Shown: positions 43,319 to 53,045, numbered from the stretch's first letter. The stretch is 64,000 bases of DNA from Namhaeicola litoreus (GCF_042679565.1 NZ_JBHTMY010000002.1:744001-808000), one strand, 5' to 3'. Numbers and translations are program-made. Notes: a model not told the origin generated them from the sequence alone.

Positions 43319-45317
43319 AAAGCACCTTTTTTTTCTTCTGTTATTCTTTTCCTTTTTTGCTCTTCAAGCACAAATATTTGATCCTGTAAAATGGGAAACA
43401 TCGGTAAATAAAATTTCCGACAACGAGTATGATTTAACTTTAAAAGCCCAATTAGAATCTAATTGGCATTTGTATGCTCAGAAAATTCCAGATAATGGAC
43501 CTATTCCTACAACCATTAGTTTTGAGGGGGCAGGAAAAGATTTTGAGTTAATAGGTGAAACCCAAGAAGGGGAAGGCCATGAAGCTTATGATGAGGTCTT
43601 TGAAATGGACATCAAATTTTTTGAAGAAGAAGCTGTATTTGTTCAAAAAGTGAGGTTAATAAACTCAGACATCACTTTAATCAAAGGGTCCGTTGAGTTT
43701 ATGGTTTGTGATGATAAGAATTGTCTACCTCCAACTTCTGAGCAAATCCTTTTTCAATTAAAGTTAAGCCCTCAAACTTCGCCAATTATTTCAGATAAGA
43801 ATAATAACACGGTCAGCGGTATGGCAGGTTCTGAGGATAAAGAGGAGAATAAGGTCAAAAAAGAAATCAAACCCCAAAACACCAAAAAAGATAAGAGCAG
43901 TTTATGGCAGTTGTTCTTTCTTTCTTTTATCGCCGGATTCGCAGCACTGCTTACACCCTGTGTTTTCCCAATGATTCCAATGACGGTAAGCTTTTTTACA
44001 AAACAAAGTAAAAACCGAGCCATGGGAATCAGAAATGCGATTATTTACGGAATTTCGATCATTGTGCTTTACGTAGGTTTAGGAACTATTATCACGGCTA
44101 TCTTCGGTGCAGATTCTTTAAATGCGCTATCTACAAATGTTTGGTTTAACATTATTTTCTTTGTTTTATTGGTGGTTTTTGCTATCTCCTTTTTAGGGGC
44201 GTTCGAAATTACTTTACCCAGCTCGTGGGGAACAAAAGTGGACTCACAGGCAGATAGAGGAGGATTTGTAGGCATATTTTTTATGGCCTTGGCACTTGCC
44301 ATTGTTTCTTTTTCATGTACAGGCCCAATTGTTGGTACAGCTCTCGTAGCTGCAGCAGCTCAAGGTGGAATTGCGCCAGTAATCAGTATGTTCGGTTTTT
44401 CTTTGGCTATTGCATTGCCTTTTGCACTTTTTGCGGCTTTTCCCGGATGGCTTAATTCGCTACCAAAATCGGGAGGTTGGTTAAATACGGTGAAAGTGGT
44501 TTTAGGATTTTTAGAGCTGGCCCTGGCTTTTAAATTTTTGTCGAATGCAGACTTGGTTTTACAAGCCCATTGGTTGGAACGCGAAGTGTTCTTAGCCATT
44601 TGGATTGCAATTTTTGGAGCCCTAGCCTTATATCTATTGGGAAAAATCAAATTACCACACGATTCAGATCAAAATCATATTTCGGTCGGAAGACTTTCTT
44701 TTGGATTAGTTGTATTGGCCTTTACTATTTATATGGTTCCAGGTTTATGGGGAGCTCCACTAAAATTGATTAGTGGGTTTCCACCTCCGATGCAATACAG
44801 CGAATCACCCAACGGTATTGGAACGGGTTCAATTGTAACAGAATTAGGAGATGATTTGCCTAAAAGTGCGCATATTGGTCCACATGGAATTATCGCCTTT
44901 TTAGATTATGAAGAAGGATTGGCCTTTGCCAAAAAAGTAAATAAACCTGCCATGATAGATTTTACGGGGCATGCTTGTGTGAATTGTAGAAAAATGGAAG
45001 AGAAAGTATGGTCAGATCCCGAAGTACTGAATGTCTTAAAGAATGATCTTGTTTTGATTTCGCTTTATGTTGATGATAAACGAGAATTACCCGAAGATGA
45101 GCAATACGAATCAGACATTACGAATAAAAGAATTGAAACCATAGGGAATAAATGGAGTGAGTTTCAAATAAAAAAGTATGCAGCAAATGCACAGCCTTAT
45201 TACGTTTTAATCGATCATAATGGAGAAAATTTAAATGAGTATTCTGCCTATAACCCTGATATCGATGAATATTTGGCCTGGCTAAATGAAGGAATCGGCA
45301 ATTTTAAATCAAATTGA
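43311..45317 (+). CDS. dsbD: Thiol:disulfide interchange protein DsbD
   Basis: The protein has 668 residues. After a signal peptide, the N-terminal DsbD alpha domain carries CDDKNCLPP. Eight membrane helices follow with the conserved intramembrane Cys in LLTPCVFPMIPM near 216 and SCTGPIVG near 336. The C-terminal thioredoxin domain has FTGHACVNCRKME with a CVNC motif near 554. DsbD carries electrons from cytoplasmic thioredoxin across the membrane to periplasmic disulfide reductases and cytochrome c maturation. The ATG at 43311 overlaps the tilS stop. A DUF3108 gene follows 19 bp downstream. Confidence 0.93.
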   Translation: MVKKHLFFLLLFFSFFALQAQIFDPVKWETSVNKISDNEYDLTLKAQLESNWHLYAQKIPDNGPIPTTISFEGAGKDFELIGETQEGEGHEAYDEVFEMDIKFFEEEAVFVQKVRLINSDITLIKGSVEFMVCDDKNCLPPTSEQILFQLKLSPQTSPIISDKNNNTVSGMAGSEDKEENKVKKEIKPQNTKKDKSSLWQLFFLSFIAGFAALLTPCVFPMIPMTVSFFTKQSKNRAMGIRNAIIYGISIIVLYVGLGTIITAIFGADSLNALSTNVWFNIIFFVLLVVFAISFLGAFEITLPSSWGTKVDSQADRGGFVGIFFMALALAIVSFSCTGPIVGTALVAAAAQGGIAPVISMFGFSLAIALPFALFAAFPGWLNSLPKSGGWLNTVKVVLGFLELALAFKFLSNADLVLQAHWLEREVFLAIWIAIFGALALYLLGKIKLPHDSDQNHISVGRLSFGLVVLAFTIYMVPGLWGAPLKLISGFPPPMQYSESPNGIGTGSIVTELGDDLPKSAHIGPHGIIAFLDYEEGLAFAKKVNKPAMIDFTGHACVNCRKMEEKVWSDPEVLNVLKNDLVLISLYVDDKRELPEDEQYESDITNKRIETIGNKWSEFQIKKYAANAQPYYVLIDHNGENLNEYSAYNPDIDEYLAWLNEGIGNFKSN

Positions 45318-45336
45318 TTTTTAGTGACCTAGAATA

Positions 45337-46104
45337 ATGAAAAGACTTGTTTTCCTTTTCCTGTTTTATTCATTTGTCCTGAAGGCACAAAATAAACTTC
45401 CCTTTAAACAGGGGGAATTCCTGTCTTATCAGGTTTCTTATGGCTTAGTTACTGCTGGGGTTGCCAATCTAGAATTAAAGAATCCCTCTTTAAAAGGCAA
45501 GAATTATCTCCACATTATTGGAACTGGTGTTTCTACTGGAATTACAGATTTCTTTTTCAAAGTCGAGGATAGATATGAGTCATATTTTGATGCTGAAACC
45601 CTAAGACCCCATAGATTTATTCGCAAGATTAAAGAGGGAGGACATTCAAAAGACAAAGAAATTTTTTTTGATTTTAATAGAAAGGAAGCAAAAGTTATCA
45701 ATCATAAAAAAAATAGAACAGAATTCTTTCCTATTGAAAAAGATGTTCTGGATATGCTTTTGTCCGTTTACTATTTTAGAGCGATGGATTTTTCAAAACT
45801 GGAAGATAATGAAGTAATAAACATGAAAATGTTCTATGATGAAACAACACACCCATTTCAACTTAAAGTACTTGGAAGAGAAATGGTGAACACAAAATTT
45901 GGAAGAATAAATTGTTTGAAGGTTGTCCCGATGGTAGAAAAGGGAAGAGTTTTTAAAGAAAATGAAAGCTTGACCATTTGGTTTTCTGATGATCAAAATA
46001 AAATACCGATCAAATTGAAAGCGTCAATTTTAGTTGGAAGCATCAAAATGGAATTAGATAATTATACCGGTTTGGCCTATCCGCACAGCACTATTTTTAA
46101 CTAA
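45337..46104 (+). CDS. DUF3108 exported protein
   Basis: The protein has 255 residues with a signal peptide (FLFYSFVLKAQ). The mature part fits DUF3108: GEFLSYQVSYGLVTAGVANLE-like opening, DRYESYFDAETLRPHRF and a closing IPIKLKASILVGSIKMEL. Family members are beta-barrel-like lipid-binding or assembly-related proteins of unknown function. It sits between dsbD and the M23 peptidase in the same direction. Codon and base use match its neighbours. Confidence 0.75.
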   Translation: MKRLVFLFLFYSFVLKAQNKLPFKQGEFLSYQVSYGLVTAGVANLELKNPSLKGKNYLHIIGTGVSTGITDFFFKVEDRYESYFDAETLRPHRFIRKIKEGGHSKDKEIFFDFNRKEAKVINHKKNRTEFFPIEKDVLDMLLSVYYFRAMDFSKLEDNEVINMKMFYDETTHPFQLKVLGREMVNTKFGRINCLKVVPMVEKGRVFKENESLTIWFSDDQNKIPIKLKASILVGSIKMELDNYTGLAYPHSTIFN

Positions 46105-46133
46105 ATTATAAGTCTAAATGTGTATAAATTAAT

Positions 46134-46141
46134 TAGTTTTG
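46134..46141 (+). promoter_or_regulatory. Bacteroidetes -7 element inside the presumed start of the M23 gene
   Basis: TAGTTTTG is a perfect TAnnTTTG. It lies 14 bp after a possible GTG start (46120) and 20 bp before the TTG at 46162, which supports the later start. Confidence 0.4.
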
Positions 46142-46161
46142 CACAAAAATACTTGGGGAAG

Positions 46162-47421
46162 TTGAAAAAGATAATTGTTATTAGTTTGGCCTTTGTGGCT
46201 CTTTTTTCCTGCAAAAGAGATCAGGAAGAAAAAAATGAAATGGTAGAAGTAGTAGAAGAAGCTTTACCGGAAATCATTGAAGAATTTGGCTATATTCTCA
46301 ACGATTTTAAAGTAATAAAAGATACTATCCGCTCCGGAGAGACCTTTGGAGAAATTTTATACAGAAATCATGTCGATCATCCAGAGATTTTTAAAATAGC
46401 CGAAAGAGCAAAGGACACTTTTGATATCAGAAAACTTGTTGCTGGAAAACCCTATACAATTTTAGCTAAAAAAGATACAACAGAAAAAGCCCAGGTTTTT
46501 ATATACGAACCCAATAGGATAGAGTATCTTATTGTTGATTTTAGAGACAGTGTACATACAAAATTTGGAAGAAAGGAAGTTAAGATCATAACAAAAACAG
46601 CTTCGGGTGTCATCAACTCATCCTTATCAGAAGCCATGGAAGCTCAAGGGCTAAATTATATTTTGGCACACGAAATGTCTGATATTTACGCTTGGACCAT
46701 CGACTTTTTTCACCTTCAAAAGGGAGATAAATTTAAACTGATTTACGAAGAAAAATATATTCAGGACACAATCCCAGTGGGAATTGGAGCAATTAAAGCA
46801 GCCTATTTTGAACACAAAGAAAAACCGATATACGCGTTTAATTTTGTGACAGATTCTACAAAAAACACCTATGACTATTACGATGAACAAGCTAAAACAC
46901 TTCGCAGACAATTTCTAAAGGCTCCTTTAAAGTTTAGTAGAATTTCATCGAGATATAATCCAAACAGGCGAATAAAGTATTATGGGTATAAATTAAAACC
47001 TCATTTAGGAACTGATTTTGCCGCACCGACAGGGACACCCATTTTAAGCACCGCAAATGGGACAGTGATCGCTTCAACCTATAATCCTGCAAATGGGAAT
47101 TATGTAAAAATCAAACATAACGCAACTTACACTACTCAATATTTGCACATGAGTAAAAGAAAGGTGAGAAAGGGAGATTTTGTAAAGCAAGGCGATGTGA
47201 TTGGATATATTGGAATGACAGGAAATACTTCTGGCCCACATGTGTGTTATCGTTTTTGGAAAAACGGGAAACAGGTAGACCCGCTTCGCGAAAAACTGCC
47301 CTCAGCTGAACCAATAAAAGAAAGTATCAAAGGTCAATACATGGCCTATATAGAACCTATAAAAACTACATTGGATCAGATTCCGGTAAAAACGGAAGAA
47401 ATGGCCATGATAAACGAATAA
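46162..47421 (+). CDS. M23-family peptidoglycan endopeptidase, lipoprotein
   Basis: From TTG 46162 the protein has 419 residues. It begins MKKIIVISLAFVALFSC, a clean lipoprotein signal with lipidated C17. An N-terminal linker and a DUF3450/OapA-like region (20-240) precede the M23 domain near 285-385: HLGTD (HxxxD), QYLHMSKRK and GNTSGPHVCYRF. The last motif has HVC where LytM-type enzymes have HxH, so one zinc or catalytic His is Cys here. M23 enzymes cut peptide crosslinks in peptidoglycan. A GTG start at 46120 in the same frame is possible, but it precedes a promoter element. pgi begins 10 bp downstream. Confidence 0.85.
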   Translation: MKKIIVISLAFVALFSCKRDQEEKNEMVEVVEEALPEIIEEFGYILNDFKVIKDTIRSGETFGEILYRNHVDHPEIFKIAERAKDTFDIRKLVAGKPYTILAKKDTTEKAQVFIYEPNRIEYLIVDFRDSVHTKFGRKEVKIITKTASGVINSSLSEAMEAQGLNYILAHEMSDIYAWTIDFFHLQKGDKFKLIYEEKYIQDTIPVGIGAIKAAYFEHKEKPIYAFNFVTDSTKNTYDYYDEQAKTLRRQFLKAPLKFSRISSRYNPNRRIKYYGYKLKPHLGTDFAAPTGTPILSTANGTVIASTYNPANGNYVKIKHNATYTTQYLHMSKRKVRKGDFVKQGDVIGYIGMTGNTSGPHVCYRFWKNGKQVDPLREKLPSAEPIKESIKGQYMAYIEPIKTTLDQIPVKTEEMAMINE

Positions 47422-47430
47422 ATCAGAAGC

Positions 47431-49005
47431 ATGTCACTCAAAAATATCAACCCAACACAGACAAAATCTTGGAAATCGTTAGAAGCACATTACCAATTGG
47501 TCAAAGATGTGCCAATGAAAAAACTTTTTCAACAAGATAAAGACAGAACAGAAAAATTCACGGCTTCTTTTGAGGATATTGATCTAGATTTTTCTAAAAA
47601 TAGGATAGATGATAAGACCTTGGAATTACTTCTTCAGTTAACCAAAGAAACTGATCTGAAGGATGCCGTTGAAAAATTTTTTGCAGGAGAGAAAATCAAT
47701 ACGACAGAAAACAGGGCTGTTTTGCACACGGCACTCAGAAATCAGAATACAAATAAAATTTTGGTCGATGGTGTCGATGTAATGCCAGAAGTGAAAAGTA
47801 CCCTGGAAAAAATGAAAACTTTTTCTGAAAAAATTATAGGAGGAGACTTAAAAGGTTATTCAGGAAAGAATTTTACCGATGTTGTGAATATTGGCATTGG
47901 TGGATCCGACTTAGGACCCAGAATGGTAGTAGAGGGATTACAGTTTTACAAAAACCATTTAAATACTCATTTTGTTTCGAACATAGATGGAGATCATGTA
48001 TATGAAACCTTAAAAAAACTCAATCCGGAAACAACACTTTTTGTCATTGTCTCCAAAACTTTTACCACCCAAGAGACACTTACGAATGCGGAAACTATTC
48101 AAGCATGGTTTTTAGAAAAGGCAAAAAGATCTGATATTAAACACAACTTTGTCGCTGTTTCTACGAATCTTCAGAAGGTGATCGATTTTGGTATTGCCGA
48201 AGAAAATATTTTCACCATGTGGGATTGGGTTGGAGGACGATATTCGTTGTGGAGTGCAGTTGGACTATCTATTAGTTTGTCGATTGGCTTTGATCAATTC
48301 CAAAAATTTTTAGAAGGAGGATTTGCCATGGACGAACATTTCAAAAATGCTTCTTATGACAAAAACTTACCTGTTTTACTAGCATTAATTACAATATGGT
48401 ACAATAATTTTTGTGGTTCTGAATCTGAAGTTGTTATTCCTTATACCCAATATTTAGAGAATTTTGCACCGTTTTTACAACAGTTATCGATGGAAAGTAA
48501 CGGGAAATCGGTCGATAGAGGCGGCAATCAGGTAAACTATCAAACGGGAAATATTATTTGGGGAAATACAGGAACAAATGTTCAGCATGCTTTTATGCAA
48601 TTGTTGCATCAAGGAACAAAAATTATTCCTGTTGATTTTATTGGTTTTAAAGAATCTTTATTTGGGAACCAAGACCACCATAAAAAACTGATGGCCAACT
48701 TTTCAGCACAAGCCGAAGCTTTGTATAAAGGTAAATCCAAAGATGAGGTTTACTTGGACATGAAGCTCAATAATCAGCTAGATAAAGTTGAACAATTATT
48801 ACCCTTTAAAGTGTTCGAAGGAAATAAGCCATCAAATACCTTGTTGGTAAAAAAGTTAACACCCTATAATTTAGGTGCACTCATTGCCATGTATGAACAC
48901 AAAACCTTCGTTCAAGGTGTCATTTGGAATATTTTTAGCTTCGATCAATTTGGGGTAGAACTCGGAAAGGAATTAGCCAATAAATTACTGACAGTAAATA
49001 GTTAA
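47431..49005 (+). CDS. pgi: Glucose-6-phosphate isomerase
   Basis: The protein has 524 residues. Conserved Pgi blocks are VNIGIGGSDLGPRMV near 152-166, SKTFTTQET near 209, MWDWVGGRYSLWS and QLSMESNGKSVDRGG near 350, which holds catalytic Glu and Arg residues. It interconverts glucose 6-phosphate and fructose 6-phosphate. It is the last gene of the tilS-dsbD-DUF3108-M23-pgi run and is followed at once by a strong terminator. Confidence 0.97.
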   Translation: MSLKNINPTQTKSWKSLEAHYQLVKDVPMKKLFQQDKDRTEKFTASFEDIDLDFSKNRIDDKTLELLLQLTKETDLKDAVEKFFAGEKINTTENRAVLHTALRNQNTNKILVDGVDVMPEVKSTLEKMKTFSEKIIGGDLKGYSGKNFTDVVNIGIGGSDLGPRMVVEGLQFYKNHLNTHFVSNIDGDHVYETLKKLNPETTLFVIVSKTFTTQETLTNAETIQAWFLEKAKRSDIKHNFVAVSTNLQKVIDFGIAEENIFTMWDWVGGRYSLWSAVGLSISLSIGFDQFQKFLEGGFAMDEHFKNASYDKNLPVLLALITIWYNNFCGSESEVVIPYTQYLENFAPFLQQLSMESNGKSVDRGGNQVNYQTGNIIWGNTGTNVQHAFMQLLHQGTKIIPVDFIGFKESLFGNQDHHKKLMANFSAQAEALYKGKSKDEVYLDMKLNNQLDKVEQLLPFKVFEGNKPSNTLLVKKLTPYNLGALIAMYEHKTFVQGVIWNIFSFDQFGVELGKELANKLLTVNS

Positions 49006-49033
49006 AAATTGTTAACTATTTCTTAACTAAACG

Positions 49034-49064
49034 AACCATTATTTTAACAAAATAATGGTTTTTT
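49034..49064 (+). terminator. Intrinsic terminator after pgi
   Basis: AACCATTATTTT pairs perfectly with AAAATAATGGTT around an AAC loop, with a T-run. It ends the tilS-to-pgi transcript. Confidence 0.8.
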
Positions 49065-49068
49065 ATTG

Positions 49069-49076
49069 TAATTTTG
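49069..49076 (+). promoter_or_regulatory. Bacteroidetes -7 element upstream of the orphan TonB receptor
   Basis: TAATTTTG is a perfect TAnnTTTG just past the pgi terminator and 32 bp before the ATG at 49109. No -33 TTG sits at normal spacing. Confidence 0.5.
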
Positions 49077-49108
49077 CGCCGTTAAATAAAAATACAAAAA
49101 CAAACTTT

Positions 49109-51748
49109 ATGAAAAATTTCACAAAATTTTTTACTGTTATTTTGTTTTTTACCGGTACAGTTTTATTCGCACAAACAACAATTACGGGATCGGTAAAAGA
49201 CGAAAATGGTTCGCTTCCTGGAGCGAACGTTGTCGTTAAAGGAACGTCAAATGGAACTACAACTGATTTTGATGGAAACTTTTCCTTGGAAGTAAATAAT
49301 GGAAAAGGAGCACTAGAGATTTCATTTATCGGATTGGCCACAAAATCTGTCTCTTTCAATGCTACAGGCCAGCCAATTAATTTAGGTGCAATTCTTTTAA
49401 GTGCAGACGACAATGTATTACAAGAAGTAGTATTAGTTGGTACAGGGGTTATTGACTTAGCAGAGGGAAGAGAAACTCCAATTGCAGTGTCAACGATTAA
49501 AATTAAAGAAATCCAAACCAAAATAGGTGCGCAAGATATTACCGCATCAATGGTAAATACTCCATCGGTATATGTGGCCGGTCAAGCAGGAGGTTTTGGT
49601 GATTCTAGAATCGCAGTTCGTGGATTTGGACAAGACAATACGGCATTCTTATTAAACGGACAACCAATCAACGGAATGGAAGACGGGTTGATGTATTGGT
49701 CAAACTGGTCAGGAATGTCCGATATCGCCAATGGAATTCAGATACAAAGAGGTTTGGGTTCATCAAAATTAGCAATCTCTTCTGTGGGAGGTACTGTTAA
49801 CTTTGTGACAAAGGCCACTGAACAAAGAGAAGGAGGCTTTTTTCAAACAGGGATAGCAAATGACAGTTATTTTAAGAATACATTAGGATATAGCACTGGT
49901 ATTTTAGACAATGGCTGGGGTGTAACAGCAATGCTAACACATTGGCAAGGAGATGGTTATAATGACGGAACAAAAGGTCAAGGACAAAACTATTTTCTTT
50001 CTATTGGATATAAATTGAGCGAAAGTCATAATTTTAACTTTTTGATTACTGGAGCCCCACAATGGCACGATCAAAACTTTACAAAATCTATTTCAACATA
50101 TTTGGAGTACGGGAAAAAGTATAATAATAACTGGGGTACTTTAAACGGAAAGTATGAAACAGAAAGAAGAAACTTCTATCATAAACCGGTTGCTAACCTA
50201 AACTGGGACTGGAAAATTGATGAAACTTCAAATTTGTCAACCGTGCTTTATGCCTCTTGGGGTAGAGGAGGTGGAACTGGAAATTATGGTTCAAGAGTTA
50301 GAACAGAAGATGGTCTTGTAGATTTTGATGCAATCGTTGCCAACAACAATGCCGCAGGTGGAGAGGGAATGTTTGGTAATGGAACCTATTTAGTGAGGGC
50401 TTCTATGAACAACCATAACTGGTATGGTTTAGTTTCTAACTACGAGAAAGAATTAAATGAAAATTTGACTTTAAATGTTGGAGCAGACCTAAGAACTTAT
50501 TACGGTACCCACTTTAGACAAGTTGAAAACTTTTTAGAATTGAATAGTTGGACTGAAAGTCGTAGTCTAAGAGATGATACGCACCAAAGAGTAACAGATC
50601 CTGTTTTTAATACAGTAACTGAATCTTTTGCTGCAAACCCATGGACGGCCACTTTTAACACCATGCCGGAAGATCAAAGAATTGATTATGACAATAGCGA
50701 GCGTATTTCTTATGGTGGTATTTTTGGTCAATTAGAATATGCCAATGAAATTTTCTCTGCATTCTTTCAAGGAGCCGTTTCTACGCAAAGTCACCAAAGA
50801 TTCGACAGATATGATTATTTGCCAGAATATGAAGATTCAGAAAAAGTAAATAATGTAGGATATAACCTAAAAGGTGGAGGTAGCTTTAGAATTAATGATC
50901 AAAACCAAGTGTATGCAAACACTGGATATTATTCTCGTCAGCCTTACCATGACAATATTTATTTGGACTTTACTAACGAAATCAACCCTTTGACCGAAAA
51001 CGAAAAAATATTTGGTCTTGAAGCGGGATATTCATTTAGAAGCAGAATTTTCAATGCCAATGTGAACTTGTATAGAACTTCTTGGAAAGACAGAGTTACT
51101 ACGAACTCAAGAATTACTCAGGGTGAAGAAACCATCGGTGGAATTGTTGTACCGGAAGGCACACAAATTTTTATTACCAATGAAGGTGTAGAACAATTGC
51201 ACACAGGTCTTGAATTGGACTTTGGTGTGAGACCAATTGATAATTTAAATGTAAGAGGGTTTTTATCTGTAGGAAATTGGGAATATAAAGGAGAAGTGTT
51301 TACAACCATTCGCGATGAGGATCGCAACGTGTTAGATCGTGATGGACAAGATGTTGATGGCGGTAAAGTTGGTGATGCAGCTCAATTTACAGCAGGTTTG
51401 GGATTGAATTATCGAATTATCGAAAGATTATCGGTTGATTTTGACTGGAGATATTATGACAATCTTTACGCAACAGTTAGCGCGAGAAAGAAGAATTTAG
51501 AATTGCCTTCTTATAATTTGGCAGATTTTGGTATCTCTTACGGATTGCCATTAGGAAGTTCAGGTAAAAAATCAATAGATTTTAGAGTAAACGTAAACAA
51601 CGTTTTTGATACGGAATATCTGTCAGAATTAAGATCAGCTAATTTTGCTGAAGCAGGTGATGAAACTTACAAAGGAATCAATGTTTCTAACCAAGGATAT
51701 TTTGGTTGGGGAAGAACATGGAATGCTTCTGCGAGATTCAACTTCTAA
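49109..51748 (+). CDS. TonB-dependent receptor with carboxypeptidase-regulatory-like domain (orphan)
   Basis: The protein has 879 residues. A signal peptide (MKNFTKFFTVILFFTGTVLFAQ) precedes a carboxypeptidase-D-regulatory-like domain (TGSVKDENGSLPGANVVVKG, TDFDGNFSLEV), a plug (VRGFGQDNTAFLLNGQPING, SSVGGTVNFVTK) and a barrel ending WNASARFNF. It is not SusC-type: no SusD-like lipoprotein follows. The ligand cannot be inferred. The ATG at 49109 gives the signal peptide; an upstream in-frame ATG at 49055 precedes the promoter. It is a single-gene unit between two terminators. Confidence 0.85.
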   Translation: MKNFTKFFTVILFFTGTVLFAQTTITGSVKDENGSLPGANVVVKGTSNGTTTDFDGNFSLEVNNGKGALEISFIGLATKSVSFNATGQPINLGAILLSADDNVLQEVVLVGTGVIDLAEGRETPIAVSTIKIKEIQTKIGAQDITASMVNTPSVYVAGQAGGFGDSRIAVRGFGQDNTAFLLNGQPINGMEDGLMYWSNWSGMSDIANGIQIQRGLGSSKLAISSVGGTVNFVTKATEQREGGFFQTGIANDSYFKNTLGYSTGILDNGWGVTAMLTHWQGDGYNDGTKGQGQNYFLSIGYKLSESHNFNFLITGAPQWHDQNFTKSISTYLEYGKKYNNNWGTLNGKYETERRNFYHKPVANLNWDWKIDETSNLSTVLYASWGRGGGTGNYGSRVRTEDGLVDFDAIVANNNAAGGEGMFGNGTYLVRASMNNHNWYGLVSNYEKELNENLTLNVGADLRTYYGTHFRQVENFLELNSWTESRSLRDDTHQRVTDPVFNTVTESFAANPWTATFNTMPEDQRIDYDNSERISYGGIFGQLEYANEIFSAFFQGAVSTQSHQRFDRYDYLPEYEDSEKVNNVGYNLKGGGSFRINDQNQVYANTGYYSRQPYHDNIYLDFTNEINPLTENEKIFGLEAGYSFRSRIFNANVNLYRTSWKDRVTTNSRITQGEETIGGIVVPEGTQIFITNEGVEQLHTGLELDFGVRPIDNLNVRGFLSVGNWEYKGEVFTTIRDEDRNVLDRDGQDVDGGKVGDAAQFTAGLGLNYRIIERLSVDFDWRYYDNLYATVSARKKNLELPSYNLADFGISYGLPLGSSGKKSIDFRVNVNNVFDTEYLSELRSANFAEAGDETYKGINVSNQGYFGWGRTWNASARFNF

Positions 51749-51768
51749 AATTTTTATCATAAAAGTAG

Positions 51769-51801
51769 AAAAACCCATTTCCATTGCGAATGGGTTTTTT
51801 T
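51769..51801 (+). terminator. Intrinsic terminator after the orphan TonB receptor
   Basis: AAAAACCCATT pairs with AATGGGTTTTT across a 9-nt loop, followed by a T-run on the plus strand. It ends the monocistronic receptor unit. Confidence 0.75.
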
Positions 51802-51816
51802 ATTTGTTTTAATTCT

Positions 51817-51824
51817 TAAATTTG
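51817..51824 (+). promoter_or_regulatory. Bacteroidetes -7 element upstream of the 142-aa membrane protein gene
   Basis: TAAATTTG is a perfect TAnnTTTG, 23 bp before the ATG at 51848. No -33 TTG at normal spacing. Confidence 0.5.
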
Positions 51825-51847
51825 CTTCCAACAAAAAAATACTACTC

Positions 51848-52276
51848 ATGTTAAAAATGCTACACTCAGGTTGGGCGTATATCGCTTTAATCGTCTTAGT
51901 TGTTGCTGTTGTCAATGCCGCAATTGGTTTCTTCTCCAAAAAAAGTTTCCAAGAAAAAGATCTTCGTATTCCATTATTCACGCTTATTGTTTACCATATT
52001 CAATTAATAATCGGTTTGATTGCCTACTTTGTCTCAGCTCAATTTGCTTATGTCAGACAAAATGGAATGGGTGCCGCCATGGGAGAACCTGAGATTAGAA
52101 TGGTCATAATGGAGCATCCCTTAATGATGATTTTAGCGATTGTTTTAATCACCATGGGCTTTTCTAAACATAAAAAACAAGTAACAGATAATGGGAAATT
52201 CAAAACAATATTTATTTATTATGGAATTGCTTTGTTATTCGTTTTAAGCAGAATTCCTTGGAGTCAATGGTTTTAA
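51848..52276 (+). CDS. Conserved integral membrane protein, 142 aa
   Basis: Four membrane helices are visible (about 8-28, 44-64, 88-106 and 120-137), joined by short loops with charged residues (KKSFQEKDLR, GMGAAMGEPEI). Similar Flavobacteriaceae proteins are often mislabelled as 50S ribosomal protein L27, which nothing here supports. No known enzyme motif is present. It has its own promoter element after a terminator, and plsC starts 22 bp downstream in the same direction, so they are probably cotranscribed. Confidence 0.7.
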   Translation: MLKMLHSGWAYIALIVLVVAVVNAAIGFFSKKSFQEKDLRIPLFTLIVYHIQLIIGLIAYFVSAQFAYVRQNGMGAAMGEPEIRMVIMEHPLMMILAIVLITMGFSKHKKQVTDNGKFKTIFIYYGIALLFVLSRIPWSQWF

Positions 52277-52298
52277 TTTCTTTTATTAGAAAATAAGT

Positions 52299-53045
52299 AT
52301 GTCAATTTTAGAAAAGCTTATTTCTTATCCCTTAAGTATTTTACATTACTTTTTTTTCGGGTTGGTTTTAGTGATTTTTTGGCCAATTCAATGGGTGAGT
52401 CTTAAGTTAGGAGGATATCAAGGGCACAAAAAGTCTGTTGATATCATGAGTTTTTTCTTGGTAGGCACCCTATATGTATTGGGAACAAGGGTGAGCTTTA
52501 GAAATAAGCAAAATTTACCTCTGGGAGTTCCCTTAATTTTTGCATCAAACCATCAGAGTATGCATGATATTCCTGCTCTAGGCTTCTTTTTGCGAAAATA
52601 TCATCCAAAATTTGTGTCAAAAATTGAGTTGGGAAGAGGTATCCCCAGTATCTCTTTTAATTTAAGACATGGAGGATCGGTTTTAATCGATAGAAAAGAT
52701 GCAAAACAATCCCTCGGCGCACTCATGAAATTTGGGAAATATCTAGAAGACAATAATAGATCCGCTATCATTTTCCCGGAAGGAACAAGAAGCAGAGACG
52801 GAGTACCAAAAAGATTTTCTGAAAATGGATTAAAAATGATGATAAAAAAAGCCCCGTCATCATACGTTGTCCCCATTACGATCAATAATTCCTGGAGAAT
52901 TGTTCGCTTTGGGAATTTTCCTCTAGGAGTTTTTGATCACCTTACTTTTGATGTACACGAACCTATCAAATCAGACAGTATGCCTTTTGAAGAATTGTTT
53001 CTAAAGGTGGAAAAATCCGTGAAAGATGCCGTTGTAGTTAATTGA
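52299..53045 (+). CDS. plsC: 1-acyl-sn-glycerol-3-phosphate acyltransferase
   Basis: The protein has 248 residues. It has an N-terminal membrane helix, the HX4D motif NHQSMHD near 88-94, the acceptor-binding FPEGTRSRDG near 160-169 and a following VPITINNSW block. PlsC adds the second acyl chain to lysophosphatidic acid at the inner membrane. The gene follows the 142-aa membrane protein by 22 bp and overlaps the 3' end of the convergent omega-amidase gene by 8 bp. Confidence 0.88.
   Translation: MSILEKLISYPLSILHYFFFGLVLVIFWPIQWVSLKLGGYQGHKKSVDIMSFFLVGTLYVLGTRVSFRNKQNLPLGVPLIFASNHQSMHDIPALGFFLRKYHPKFVSKIELGRGIPSISFNLRHGGSVLIDRKDAKQSLGALMKFGKYLEDNNRSAIIFPEGTRSRDGVPKRFSENGLKMMIKKAPSSYVVPITINNSWRIVRFGNFPLGVFDHLTFDVHEPIKSDSMPFEELFLKVEKSVKDAVVVN

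Noticed and set aside
49063..49521. 152-residue open frame on the minus strand
   Set aside because: It lies antisense to the signal peptide, carboxypeptidase-like domain and plug start of the orphan TonB receptor, has no recognisable domain and no promoter.
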